A DNA stretch of 64,000 nucleotides from JASEGV01 sp947085405. Lineage in GTDB: Bacteria; Bacteroidota; Ignavibacteria; UBA10030; BY39. Shown in pieces: positions 8,901 to 17,835 of this stretch. Position numbers and translations under genes: made by a program. Location: positions 1 through 64,000 of the forward strand of contig CAMTWO010000019.1 of NCBI GenBank assembly GCA_947085405.1, written 5' to 3'. Under the pieces are notes generated by a model. It saw nothing but the letters and a program-made list of their open reading frames with translations. It was not told the DNA's origin and made no database searches. Within the stretch, counting starts at the first letter, position 1, and the number at the start of each line of letters is the position of its first letter.

Positions 8901-10750
8901 TAAATGAAATTTATTACACGATTGATGCGAAAGGTAAATTAATCTATGGCAGTCCTAACTTGTTTATTAAAACCGGCTACTCTCCTGAAGAAATTATTGG
9001 TAAAAATTATTTAATATTAATTTCGAAAGAGGATAGGCATAAAATTTATGAATATTATTTGGCTCGCACTAACGACGGAACTGTTGATACAAAAATAGAG
9101 TTCCGTGTTCAATTAAAGAACGGTAATAATGTTTGGATCGAACAATCAACACGAATTTTGAGGGATGAGTTTGGTAATCTTGTAGAATATCGGGGTATTG
9201 TTCGCGAAATTGATGACAGAAAAGAGGCAGAAGCCGCCCTTCACGAAAGCGAAGCGAAGTACAAAAAATTATTTGTTGATGATATAACGGCTGATTTTAT
9301 AGCAACCCCCGATGGCAAACTGCTCGCCTGCAATCCTGCTTTGGTTAGAATGTTCGCCTTCGAATCAGAAGAAGAAGCATTAGCCACAAATATATCGGAA
9401 TTGTTTACCACGGTAGAAAGTGCTGACGAAGTACTGAGTTTAGTGAAGAAGCACAAACGTCTTGAATATCACGAATTGGAAATGCGCCGCCGCGACGGCG
9501 ATGCTCTGTTTATTATCGCAAATATCATAGGAGAATTCGATGCGAACAACAATCTTACTGAGATGACCGGTTATCTGTTCGATGATACGCTTCGGAAACA
9601 ACTCGAACATCAGTTACGTCAATCTCAGAAGATGGAAAGTATTGGCACGCTTGCGGGGGGTATTGCTCACGACTTCAATAATGTGCTCGGTGCAATTATG
9701 GGATATTCCGACCTTGCTATGAAAAAAATTTCGATCACCGACCCTCTTTCCAAGTACTTACAGAATATTCATCTGCTAACCGAACGAGGTGCACGAATAA
9801 CACGTCAGCTTTTAGCGTTTTCGCGCCGTCAAATTATCGACCCGAAAAATATCAATCTGAATATTCTGATTTCAGATTTGTTGGCATTGATAGGCAAGAC
9901 GATTGGTGAGGATATCGAAATTATTTTCAAACCGGAGAAAAATGTAAAAACAATATATGCCGACTCGGCACAAATGGAACAAGTTATACTAAATCTCTGT
10001 GTTAATGCCCGCGATGCAATGCCATTAGGCGGGAAGCTAATTATCGAAACAAAAAACTTTTTAAAAGACGAAACGTACCTTCAAAATAATCCCGGTTTAA
10101 AAACAGGTGAGTATGTTTTATTAACCGTAACAGATACAGGGGTTGGAGTACCTGAAGAAATCCGTGAACGGATATTTGAACCGTTTTTCACAACAAAAGA
10201 ACAAGGGAAAGGCACCGGACTTGGGCTGTCGATGATTCATGGCATTATTGGTCAGCATAATGGGTTCATTGATTTAGATAGTGAAATTAGCAATGGAGCA
10301 ACTTTTAAAATATATATACCAGCTATCGAGGTCAAGCCGGATATTGCTAAAACAGAATTTATAAAATCGAATCCTACAGGTAATGAAACTATACTTGTCG
10401 TTGAAGACGATGCCGATATGCGTGAGATGATAAGCTCACTTTTAGGAATGATGGGTTACAAAATTATTTCGGCATCGGACGGAGAAGAGGGGATTGCTAA
10501 GTTTAATGAAAATATCACAAAAATTAATCTGATCGTGTCGGATGTAATTATGCCGAGAAAAGGGGGGAAAGAGTTATACGATTATGTGAAGAAGAAACTG
10601 CCCAGTATCGGTTTTCTGTTCATCAGTGGTTATACTGCCGATGCTCTGCATAAGAATTTTATTTTGGATGAAAAAATTAACTTCTTATCCAAACCGTTCA
10701 GTCCGAATGAAATAATTAATAAAGTAAGAGAAATTTTGGACAGCGTTTAA
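5945..10750 (+). CDS. Multi-PAS/GAF hybrid sensor histidine kinase with receiver domain
   Basis: A 1601-residue signalling protein without a clear membrane segment, so probably cytoplasmic. Domain order by sequence: PAS (about 8-120), PAS (120-240), PAS (248-365), GAF (366-540), PAS (545-675), GAF (682-846), PAS (851-968), PAS (976-1097), PAS (1104-1218), HisKA with the phospho-acceptor in IAHDFNN (His1242), HATPase (about 1335-1458; NLCVNARDAMP, DTGVGVPEEI, GTGLGLS) and a C-terminal receiver with phospho-acceptor Asp1533 in VSDVIMP. Most PAS domains end in a D-I-T-x-[RK]-K-x-A-E-type linker. The ligands cannot be read from sequence. The gene stands alone, convergent with icd. Its last PAS-kinase-receiver half is paralogous to the kinase at 60500. 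Confidence 0.95.
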   Translation: MKIKATENILNLFDEAVLVADSSGKVIYGNNAFFEMFKTKQADVFGKNVYELKNGLLKQLESIVSKILSQKIIVKDFELQLPDFTNKVTKVNVREELNIIRSGSNIFFVFRETEDKRWNEENQNFASAISSINDAVCLTDLNHHLTFVNEAFMKLYGYTQREIIGKHVKILRSSRMHQKTINTIMATATEGGFVDEIWNRKKDGTEFLVQLSTGVIKNDQGETTAFIGVAKDITDKKIAEEELKKNKERYQTLFEQTVEAIYLYDGKTMKVLEANKAFLNWLGYSDEEVRGLPIYNFIANTKKNIDNSARQIIENGQHVIGERQWRRKDGTLIDVFVTGNKIHQSGKDIIVIVARDITKRKIAEEAILYRLRFESLISRSSANLIKCETINIDSEIEKSLAEFGSFFEVDRSYVFLFDEARTDMSNTHEWSRNGIEPQKSNLQNIPLALFPWWTDKIFNREIIHLPRIADMPAEATAEKEILEAQDIKSLVVIPMIYKETVVGYFGFDAVRTERTWQEADIQMLELFAGILVNSLERARAENILRLAEHQQRLVLSNIDEIVYSIKTTADNPFEGAVQYASAKIEHILGCSSNEFTEDPKFWLKMIHPDDMDRLAENTKEIFRTKKTGVRVYRFRHMKSGKYRWMEDTITPQLNEEGELVGFFGVSRDITERKIAEEKLNSLAEQRKRLVEISESLFSTLSLDELLERIFKSLAEVIQYELSELYWLNDEKQLLELTFIPGSMTAESGFQNWSIPLGQGLTSLAVEKKEAFLFNNAHLNPRSVYPHNLHLESDHLICIPILSDEKVIGVFDISRSLPPFTAEEFELVKLFISYASLAINNIQSFEKIKLSEEKYRSIVTWAPVGIYQSTLEGKLLSVNKRFADILGYSTIVELLNKNLNDIYFNPGERSKIISQHEVKGSIANIELLWKKKDGSPIWIELAAHATKADSGKTIYFEGFITDISERKKAQTDLQKSKNRYQDLVENINEIYYTIDAKGKLIYGSPNLFIKTGYSPEEIIGKNYLILISKEDRHKIYEYYLARTNDGTVDTKIEFRVQLKNGNNVWIEQSTRILRDEFGNLVEYRGIVREIDDRKEAEAALHESEAKYKKLFVDDITADFIATPDGKLLACNPALVRMFAFESEEEALATNISELFTTVESADEVLSLVKKHKRLEYHELEMRRRDGDALFIIANIIGEFDANNNLTEMTGYLFDDTLRKQLEHQLRQSQKMESIGTLAGGIAHDFNNVLGAIMGYSDLAMKKISITDPLSKYLQNIHLLTERGARITRQLLAFSRRQIIDPKNINLNILISDLLALIGKTIGEDIEIIFKPEKNVKTIYADSAQMEQVILNLCVNARDAMPLGGKLIIETKNFLKDETYLQNNPGLKTGEYVLLTVTDTGVGVPEEIRERIFEPFFTTKEQGKGTGLGLSMIHGIIGQHNGFIDLDSEISNGATFKIYIPAIEVKPDIAKTEFIKSNPTGNETILVVEDDADMREMISSLLGMMGYKIISASDGEEGIAKFNENITKINLIVSDVIMPRKGGKELYDYVKKKLPSIGFLFISGYTADALHKNFILDEKINFLSKPFSPNEIINKVREILDSV

Positions 10751-10754
10751 AAAC

Positions 10755-10791
10755 AAAAAACCCCGATTCAACTTTGAAAGCGGGGTTTTTT
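10755..10791. terminator. Bidirectional terminator between sensor kinase and icd
   Basis: AAAAAACCCCG and CGGGGTTTTTT flank a 15-base loop. The A tract on one side and the T tract on the other let it act for both converging genes (sensor kinase ending at 10750, icd ending at 10795). Confidence 0.85.
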
Positions 10792-10794
10792 CAT

Positions 10795-12045
10795 TTACAT
10801 ATTATTTATTATCGCATCTCCAAACTCAGAGCATTTTACTTCTGTGGCACCTTCCATCAATCGTGCAAAATCGTATGTTACGACTTTCGATTTGATAGTT
10901 TGCTCTAATGCTTTTATGATTAAATCGGCTGCTTCGTTCCACCCCATATAACGGAACATCATTTCGCCGCTCAATATAACAGAACCCGGATTTACTTTAT
11001 CGAGTCCTGCATATTTTGGTGCTGTGCCGTGTGTTGCTTCGAAAACAGCGTATCCGTTGTTGTAATTGATATTCCCGCCCGGTGCAATTCCGATTCCACC
11101 AACTTGTGCAGCAAGTGCATCCGACAAGTAGTCGCCGTTTAAATTCAACGTTGCAATTACATCGAACTCGTTCGGGCGTGTAAGTATTTGTTGTAAGAAG
11201 GCATCGGCGATTGCATCCTTCACTAATAATTTATTCCCAGGATTTCCGTTGCAATCATCCCATCCGATTGCAACATCGGAGAATTCTTCTTTAACAAGTT
11301 CGTATCCCCATTCGCGGAATCCACCTTCTGTATATTTTTGTATGTTTCCTTTATGAACGAATGTAACCGATTTACGCTTGTTCTCAATGGCATATTTAAT
11401 TGCTGCGCGAATCAAACGCTTCGACCCTTCAATCGATACGGGTTTGATTCCGATGCTTGAACTTTCGGGGAAACGTATATTAGTTACACCCATTTCTTTT
11501 TGTAAAAAGTCGATTAATTTTTTTACTTCGGGTGTTCCTGCCTTCCATTCGATTCCCGCGTAAATATCTTCTGTGTTTTCACGGAAGATAACCATATCGA
11601 TCAGCTTAGGATTTTTAACCGGTGACGGAACTCCGTTAAAATATCTGACAGGTCTTAAACAAACGTACAAATCGAGAAGTTGACGTAATGCAACATTGAT
11701 TGAACGGAATCCACCGCCAATCGGAGTTGTTAGAGGTCCTTTAATTCCAATAATGTTTTCTTTAATGGCTTCCAAGGTATCGTTGGGCAGCCAGGTATTC
11801 GGTCCGTATATTTCGTTCGACTTATCGCCGGCATATACTTCGAACCAAACTATTTTTCGTTTTCCATTGTAAGCTTTTTCTACTGCTGCATCCAGCACTC
11901 GAACTGATGCGCGCCAGATATCTACACCTGTACCATCACCCTCGATAAAAGGTATTATAGGATTATCAGGTATGTTTAGTTTTCCATTTGTAACTGTTAT
12001 TTTTTGTCCTTCTTTTGGGGGGACTAATTTTTGATAATTTACCAA
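10795..12045 (-). CDS. icd: Isocitrate dehydrogenase (NADP-type)
   Basis: Oxidatively decarboxylates isocitrate to 2-oxoglutarate in the TCA cycle. The 416-residue length and the segments FIEGDGTGVDIW, GPLTTPIGGGFRS, the phosphorylatable-loop region and NLNGDYLSDALAAQVGG match the bacterial homodimeric NADP enzyme. Cofactor choice is inferred from overall similarity to the Escherichia coli type. Aconitase lies 180 bases upstream on the same strand, so two consecutive TCA steps are neighbours. A MITE-like element occupies the gap between them. Confidence 0.95.
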   Translation of the reverse strand: MVNYQKLVPPKEGQKITVTNGKLNIPDNPIIPFIEGDGTGVDIWRASVRVLDAAVEKAYNGKRKIVWFEVYAGDKSNEIYGPNTWLPNDTLEAIKENIIGIKGPLTTPIGGGFRSINVALRQLLDLYVCLRPVRYFNGVPSPVKNPKLIDMVIFRENTEDIYAGIEWKAGTPEVKKLIDFLQKEMGVTNIRFPESSSIGIKPVSIEGSKRLIRAAIKYAIENKRKSVTFVHKGNIQKYTEGGFREWGYELVKEEFSDVAIGWDDCNGNPGNKLLVKDAIADAFLQQILTRPNEFDVIATLNLNGDYLSDALAAQVGGIGIAPGGNINYNNGYAVFEATHGTAPKYAGLDKVNPGSVILSGEMMFRYMGWNEAADLIIKALEQTIKSKVVTYDFARLMEGATEVKCSEFGDAIINNM

Positions 12046-12070
12046 TGTAACTCCGTTGAATAATATTTAT

Positions 12071-12225
12071 GATAGTTACTGAAGTTACGCAGTAACACTA
12101 ATTTGTCATATTGATCCCGACTAGTCGGGAGAAACATCTAAAAACAGCTCGAAATGGAGGTTTAAGATTCTTCATCCGCCGATGGCGGTTTCAGAATGAC
12201 TGTTCTGCGTAACTTCAGATAGTTA
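12071..12225. mobile_element. MITE-like element with terminal inverted repeats and 8-base direct repeats
   Basis: Terminal inverted repeats CTGAAGTTACGCAG (12079-12092) and CTGCGTAACTTCAG (12205-12218) are perfect over 14 bases. They are bordered by a direct repeat GATAGTTA at 12071-12078 and 12218-12225, which looks like a target duplication sharing one base with the right arm. Inside lie the perfect palindrome TCCCGACTAGTCGGGA (12115-12130) and a hairpin CCGCC-GAT-GGCGG (12176-12188). There is no coding capacity. It fills the icd/acn intercistronic gap. Confidence 0.7.
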
Positions 12226-12226
12226 G

Positions 12227-14302
12227 TTATTTTTTCTTTGCCATATTGAGCATTCCCCCTGCAAATAAAATTTCCTTCTGTCGCTCGGTTAAATCGTAAC
12301 CTAATTTTATTTGAATGTTTTTTGTGAGATTCTTCAATGATACTTCTCCATTTTGTGAACCCGATTTTAGTTGAGTGGTTATATTCTCCAAAACGAGTTC
12401 GTCTCCAAAATCGATATTTTTGTAATCATTTGCATCTGAGAATGTAAGCGGGAGGATTCCGAAGTTGATGAGATTTGCACGATGAATACGATTGAATATT
12501 TTAACGATAACAGCTTTTACTCCTAAAAATCTTGGGGATAATGCGGCATGTTCACGGCTTGAGCCCTGTCCGTAATTATCGCCGCCGATTACAAATCCAC
12601 CCCCCCATTCTTTAGCACGTTTCGGAAATTCAGGATCGATGCGTGTAAAAGTGAAATCGGAAATTGCCGGAATATTAGAGCGTAGCGGAAGAACTTTTGC
12701 ACCAGCCGGTGAAATGTGGTCGGTCGAAATATTGTCCCCCGCTTTTAAAAGAACTTTGCCTTTAATCGTTTCGGGCATTTCATCAAATTGTGGAATCGGT
12801 TTTATATTAGGTCCGCGGATTACTTCAACTTTTCCGGAATCTGTCGCAGGAGGAATAATCATCGAATCGTTGATTAAATATTTGCCCGGTTCTTCGCGGT
12901 CGAGTGGAGCAATATTTAAATCTTTCGCAACCTCCCGTGGGTCGGCAATTTTTCCGACAAGGGCAGTTGCAGTTGCAGTTTCCGGTGATGAGAGATAAAC
13001 TTTAGCGTCCATAGTTCCGCTTCTCCCTTCAAAATTTCTATTGAACGAACGGACTGAAACAGAACCGCTCGGTGGCGCCTGTCCCATACCGATACACGGT
13101 CCGCATGCCGATTCCAAAATCCGTGCACCCGACGAAATAATATCGCCTAATTCTCCCGAGCGTGCTATCATTTCAAAAACTTGTTTTGACCCCGGGCTTA
13201 AAGTGAAAGAAGTAATTGGGCTAACCGTGCGGTTCTTTAACATATGGGCAGCAACTCTTAAATCAAAGTAACTCGAATTTGTGCACGATCCGATGCACGA
13301 TTGTTCAGCTTTAATATTTTGCTTTGCAAGTTCGCTTACCTTTACTACATTATCGGGTGAGTTGGGTTGCGCAATCATCGGTTCTAATTTGTTCAAGTCA
13401 ATTACTATTCCGTCAAATTCAACTGTTACAAATCCTGCATCATCGGGCTTGCTGATAGAAAGATTCACACTGCCCCCTTCTTGGAGGGCTGCTATCGCTT
13501 TTGCATCGTTCACAGTGTGTAATCGAATATCGCATCTATCGTACGTTGCATTGTCGTCAGCTTTTAATTCTTTCCAAACTTCACTTCTTCCTTGTGCAGT
13601 TAAATATTTTTTTGTGATGTTATCGCTTGGAAAAATCGAAGTTGTAGCACCCAACTCGGCTCCCATATTTGTAATCGTAAATCTATCGCCGATCGAAAGT
13701 GTATCAACACCCTGACCGTGGTATTCAATAATCTTGTTGATTCCACCCTTGCAAGTTAGACGGCGAAGGAGTTCTAAAATAATATCTTTTCCGGAGACCC
13801 AAGGTTGAAGTGAACCAACGAGTTTTACGCCTAAAATTTTTGGCATCGATATCACGTAAGCTTCACCTCCCATAGCAAGTGCAATGTCTAACCCGCCGGC
13901 ACCGATTGCAATCATTCCTAAACCACCGCCGGTTGGCGTGTGTGAGTCGGAGCCGATCAAAGTTTCGCCCGGAACGCCAAACCTTTCGCGATGGACTTGA
14001 TGACAAATTCCGTTGCCGGGTCGCGAAAAATAAATTCCATATTTAGCAGCTACACTTTGCAAATATTGATGATCGTCGGCATTCATAAAATCCTGCTGAA
14101 GCATATTATGATCAACGTAGCTTACTGAGAGTTTTGTTCGAACACGGGGAACACCCATCGCTTCGAATTGCAGGTAAGCCATTGTACCGGTTGCATCTTG
14201 AGTGAGAGTTTGATCGATTCGAATTGAAATTTCAGAACCCGGTTCCATTTTTCCTGAAACGAGGTGATCTTGAAGAATTTTTTGAGAAAGGTTATGTGCC
14301 AT
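12227..14302 (-). CDS. acn: Aconitate hydratase (Aquifex-type)
   Basis: Isomerises citrate to isocitrate through a 4Fe-4S cluster. Cluster-ligand motifs are visible: CIGSCTNSS near the middle and SACGPCIGMG after it. The substrate region IGSDSHTPTGGG and the C-terminal swivel segment GGDNYGQGSSREHAAL are also present. At 691 residues it is shorter than the AcnA/IRP type and fits the compact prokaryotic class first noted in Aquifex. It is co-oriented with icd and ends 9 bases after the right inverted repeat of the MITE-like element. Confidence 0.94.
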   Translation of the reverse strand: MAHNLSQKILQDHLVSGKMEPGSEISIRIDQTLTQDATGTMAYLQFEAMGVPRVRTKLSVSYVDHNMLQQDFMNADDHQYLQSVAAKYGIYFSRPGNGICHQVHRERFGVPGETLIGSDSHTPTGGGLGMIAIGAGGLDIALAMGGEAYVISMPKILGVKLVGSLQPWVSGKDIILELLRRLTCKGGINKIIEYHGQGVDTLSIGDRFTITNMGAELGATTSIFPSDNITKKYLTAQGRSEVWKELKADDNATYDRCDIRLHTVNDAKAIAALQEGGSVNLSISKPDDAGFVTVEFDGIVIDLNKLEPMIAQPNSPDNVVKVSELAKQNIKAEQSCIGSCTNSSYFDLRVAAHMLKNRTVSPITSFTLSPGSKQVFEMIARSGELGDIISSGARILESACGPCIGMGQAPPSGSVSVRSFNRNFEGRSGTMDAKVYLSSPETATATALVGKIADPREVAKDLNIAPLDREEPGKYLINDSMIIPPATDSGKVEVIRGPNIKPIPQFDEMPETIKGKVLLKAGDNISTDHISPAGAKVLPLRSNIPAISDFTFTRIDPEFPKRAKEWGGGFVIGGDNYGQGSSREHAALSPRFLGVKAVIVKIFNRIHRANLINFGILPLTFSDANDYKNIDFGDELVLENITTQLKSGSQNGEVSLKNLTKNIQIKLGYDLTERQKEILFAGGMLNMAKKK

Positions 14303-14459
14303 AATGTTGTTTCCTGATTAAGAACTGATTGATTATTGAAAAAAAACTGTAGAATTATAGCAAAAATAAGGCTGAAATGCAATCTTGATTATCATAACAA
14401 TAATAACTATATTTATAACAAATTTTAATCAATCATTCAATTTTTTTATAGGAGATTTA

Positions 14460-15659
14460 ATGAAAAAGACAATATTTTTTGTAATTTTAGCAGTTCTATT
14501 TGCTAACCTCATGTTCACCGGATATCAATGCGGTTCTGCCGAAATGACGAGCTCTAAACTTTACATGCAAAGATCGGAATGGGATAACGCAAAGGATCAA
14601 CTTCAAAAAGAACTTGCAAAGCGTCCGGAAAATTATGAAGCATGGTACTGGCTTGGAAGAATGCATCACGAGAAGAAGAACTATCCTGAGATGTTAAGTG
14701 CATTTAACAGTTCGTTAAAATTAAGCGGGCAATTTAAAAAAGAAATCGATGCTATCCGTATGAGTGTATGGGCACAAACTTTTAACAAAGGAGTCGAGCA
14801 TTATAATTCAGCTCTGAGCAGCGAACCGGACAAAGCTCCTGAATTTTTCGACAAAGCTATAACACAACTAAAAACTGCTATCACAGTTCAACCCGACAGC
14901 TTCCCGCCTTATCGTGTGTTAGCTTTAACTTATTATGGAATGAAAGATAGAAGTAACGCAGAAACTTATTTGAAAGAAGCAATTGCACGACAGAACGACG
15001 GGCAGCTTGGCCGTATTTTAGGAGGCATTTATTATGACCGCGCAATGACGTTGAAAGCAGAAGCTTTAAAATTGGAAAGTCCTCAAAAAGAAGAAGCTAT
15101 CGCTAAAGTAAATAATGTTTTTAATCAAGCGATACAGGCATTAGAGCACGCTTTAGTAGCTTCCCCGAACGACGCACCTATTTTAATTATTCTGAACGAT
15201 TCATATATCGCAGCGGGCAGAACTGACGACGCTATGAAATCATATCAACGCGCTATCGTTGCCGACCCGAATAACAAACTTGTCCATTACAACTATGGTG
15301 TGTTGTTGCTGCGTGCAACAAACTTCGCAGAAGCTGCTGAACAATTTGAAATAGCTTTAAACCTTGATAATAATTTTACAGACGCTCTGTATAACGTAAG
15401 CGCCACTTATATGCAGTGGGGTGCAAGGATGAAGGAAAAAGCGGAAGCAGAAATTAAAGACGATAAGAATAAGCAATTGGATAAATCGTTCGAAGAGAAA
15501 TTTAGAAAAGCTAAAGGTTCTTTGGAAAGGTTAGTGAAGTTGTCCGAGAATGATGTAGCTGCGTGGGAAACCTTAGGAATGGCAAACACACTTTTAAATA
15601 TCCCGAAAGATGCCAAAGCGGCATTCGATAAAGCCGATAGCTTGAGAAAAGCAAAATAA
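14460..15659 (+). CDS. Exported tetratricopeptide-repeat protein
   Basis: A 399-residue protein. An N-terminal hydrophobic segment (residues about 4-20) ends in GYQC, so it is a signal peptide with a possible but non-canonical lipobox at Cys24. The remainder carries TPR units: EAWYWLGRMHHEKKNYPEML, FPPYRVLALTYYGMKDRSNA, and a pair around VHYNYGVLLLRATNFAEAAE. The function is probably a periplasmic scaffold, with no partner identified. The start at 14460 is preferred over an in-frame start at 14385 because AGGAGATTTA directly precedes it and the signal peptide then lies at the N-terminus. Confidence 0.8.
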   Translation: MKKTIFFVILAVLFANLMFTGYQCGSAEMTSSKLYMQRSEWDNAKDQLQKELAKRPENYEAWYWLGRMHHEKKNYPEMLSAFNSSLKLSGQFKKEIDAIRMSVWAQTFNKGVEHYNSALSSEPDKAPEFFDKAITQLKTAITVQPDSFPPYRVLALTYYGMKDRSNAETYLKEAIARQNDGQLGRILGGIYYDRAMTLKAEALKLESPQKEEAIAKVNNVFNQAIQALEHALVASPNDAPILIILNDSYIAAGRTDDAMKSYQRAIVADPNNKLVHYNYGVLLLRATNFAEAAEQFEIALNLDNNFTDALYNVSATYMQWGARMKEKAEAEIKDDKNKQLDKSFEEKFRKAKGSLERLVKLSENDVAAWETLGMANTLLNIPKDAKAAFDKADSLRKAK

Positions 15660-15678
15660 TATAACAGAAAGTTTTTTT

Positions 15679-16005
15679 ATGACTAATCAACCGCAACAAC
15701 CACAACAAATAAATATTGAACTTGGTGAAAAGGAAGCTGAAGGGATATACTCCAATTTAGCGATTATTACTCACTCGCCCGCTGAGTTTGTAGTAGATTT
15801 TACGCGAGTTCTTCCCGGTGTCCCAAAAGCAAAAGTGCACGCACGAATAATAATGACCCCGCAGCACGCAAAGTTATTGCAGAGAGCATTAGAAGATAAC
15901 ATCGACAAATTCGAAAAACGGTTCGGTGAAATAAAAATTCAAGGCGAGCCGAATGCCGGTGGTTTTGGCTTTCAACCAACAGACCCGCAAACCAGAGTTC
16001 ATTAA
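15679..16005 (+). CDS. DUF3467 family protein
   Basis: A 108-residue protein of the DUF3467 family, whose members are short cytoplasmic proteins of unknown function. Typical features are the segments EAEGIYSNLAIITHSPAEFVV, F-x2-VLPG and KVHARIIMTPQHAK-x-L-x2-AL, followed by a Gly-rich tail. It ends 2 bases before the GH57 branching enzyme and starts 19 bases after the TPR gene, so the three are likely cotranscribed. Confidence 0.85.
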   Translation: MTNQPQQPQQINIELGEKEAEGIYSNLAIITHSPAEFVVDFTRVLPGVPKAKVHARIIMTPQHAKLLQRALEDNIDKFEKRFGEIKIQGEPNAGGFGFQPTDPQTRVH

Positions 16006-16007
16006 TA

Positions 16008-17735
16008 ATGGAAAAAGAATCGTTCGGAAATTTTTTATTTGTATTACACACACATTTACCCTATGTAGTTACACACGGTAAATGGCCCCACGGTTCCGAT
16101 TGGTTAAACGAAGCCGCCGCTGAAACTTACATACCGATTTTAAACATACTCGGCGAACTGTTGGATGAAGGTTATCATCCGAAGTTGTCGATGGGCATCA
16201 GCCCTGTGCTTGCCGAACAATTAGCTGATCCGGTTTTCAAAGATTCGTTCGTTCATTATCTCGACGAAAAAATTACTGCTGCTAAGAAAGATGAAACATA
16301 TTTTCAAACGAACGGCGACACCCATCTGAAGCATACAGCAAAATTTTGGATCGATTGGTACAGCGCAAGAAGAGACGACTTTGTTCACAAATACAATTCC
16401 GATTTAATTTCTGCTTTTCGAAAATTGTTAGAATCGGGTGTGCTGGATATAATGACTTGCGGAGCTACGCACGGTTATTTCCCGTTATTAAGCCAGGACT
16501 CAAGCATCGATGCACAGGTTAAGGTTGCCATTGAAACACACAAGCGACATTTTGGTGTTAAACCCCGCGGAATATGGCTGCCCGAATGTGCTTATCGCCC
16601 AAGATACAAATGGAAACCTCCGGTAAAAGTTCAGGGACTTGCCGCAGAGTATGAGCGACAGGGCGTTGAAGAAATTTTAGCAGAGAATGGAATCGAATAT
16701 TTTGTGATCGACTCGGCTATGCTATTGGGTGGAAAACCAATTGGAGTTTATCTTGAAAGGTTTGGCGGGTTAAAGAAAATTTGGGAACAACACGAAAAAC
16801 AAATTTCTATAAGAGAAGAAGAATTTGAAAAATCGGTTTACAATTTATACTTAGTCGATTCGCCCGATAGTAAGCTCTCCCCATCGGTTGCGGTTTTTAC
16901 ACGCGACCCGAAAACAAGTTTACAAGTTTGGAGCGGCGATTATGGTTATCCAGGCGACGGTGCATATTTAGAGTTTCACAAAAAGCATCATTTGAGCGGA
17001 CATCGTTATTGGCGCGTTACACACTCCGATGCCGACCTTGCGGATAAACTTAAATACGAACCTGAAAGTGTTGAAGCGAAACTTGAATCACACGCATCTC
17101 ATTTTGTTGATATTGTTACGGGGACATTAAAGGAAAACTATGCGAAAACCAAAACTGCAGGTGTACTTACTTCACCTTTCGATACTGAACTCTTTGGTCA
17201 TTGGTGGTTCGAAGGTCCGCGCTTCTTAAAAAAAGTTTTAATGAAGTTGGAAAAATCAGCCAACATCAATTTAACAAATGCCGCTACTGAACTTGATATG
17301 AGGCAGCCTGATAAAGTTGTTCAACTCCCGGAAGGATCGTGGGGCGAAGGCGGACACCATTTCATTTGGTTAAATGAGAATACAAGTTGGACTTGGAAAA
17401 ATATATATCAAAATGAAATCCTGTTCAAACAAACAGTCCAAAAGTATATTACTTCTGCTGACGACAAGATGCAATTTCTTTTAACTCAGGCTGCACGCGA
17501 GTTGCTGCTGCTACAAGCATCCGACTGGCAGTTTTTAATTTCAACACAAGCAGCTAAAAATTACGCTGAAGAACGCTTCACAAATCACGACAGCGATTTT
17601 AACAGGTTACTTAAAACCGCTATCACTTATGCAGATACCGGAATTATTCCGGATGCTGATTGGGAATATGCAAACGAATGTTTGGAGAGGAATGTAATTT
17701 TTCCCGAAATAGACCTCAAAATTTGGCTAAAATAG
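16008..17735 (+). CDS. GH57 1,4-alpha-glucan branching enzyme
   Basis: Transfers alpha-1,4 glucan segments to make alpha-1,6 branches in glycogen. It belongs to glycoside hydrolase family 57, not GH13. The first conserved region is HTHLPYV (residues 9-15). The nucleophile is expected to be Glu193 in WLPECAY, and the acid/base Asp392 in SPFDTELFGHWW, by analogy with the characterised Thermus and Thermococcus enzymes. At 575 residues the length is as expected. No other glycogen gene is in the window. The ATG follows DUF3467 by two bases, suggesting translational coupling. Confidence 0.9.
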   Translation: MEKESFGNFLFVLHTHLPYVVTHGKWPHGSDWLNEAAAETYIPILNILGELLDEGYHPKLSMGISPVLAEQLADPVFKDSFVHYLDEKITAAKKDETYFQTNGDTHLKHTAKFWIDWYSARRDDFVHKYNSDLISAFRKLLESGVLDIMTCGATHGYFPLLSQDSSIDAQVKVAIETHKRHFGVKPRGIWLPECAYRPRYKWKPPVKVQGLAAEYERQGVEEILAENGIEYFVIDSAMLLGGKPIGVYLERFGGLKKIWEQHEKQISIREEEFEKSVYNLYLVDSPDSKLSPSVAVFTRDPKTSLQVWSGDYGYPGDGAYLEFHKKHHLSGHRYWRVTHSDADLADKLKYEPESVEAKLESHASHFVDIVTGTLKENYAKTKTAGVLTSPFDTELFGHWWFEGPRFLKKVLMKLEKSANINLTNAATELDMRQPDKVVQLPEGSWGEGGHHFIWLNENTSWTWKNIYQNEILFKQTVQKYITSADDKMQFLLTQAARELLLLQASDWQFLISTQAAKNYAEERFTNHDSDFNRLLKTAITYADTGIIPDADWEYANECLERNVIFPEIDLKIWLK

Positions 17736-17835
17736 CCTGTTTTCCTGTTTTCGTGATATAGAGCATCATTTTTTAAAGTGCTCTTGATATTAGAATACTT
17801 TCTGTATATATTCGAGCAGATAATAAAACAGAATT

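Noticed and set aside
17760..17784. AGAGCA/TGCTCT hairpin after the GH57 gene as a terminator
   Set aside because: The stem is only six pairs and no T tract follows; too weak to call.
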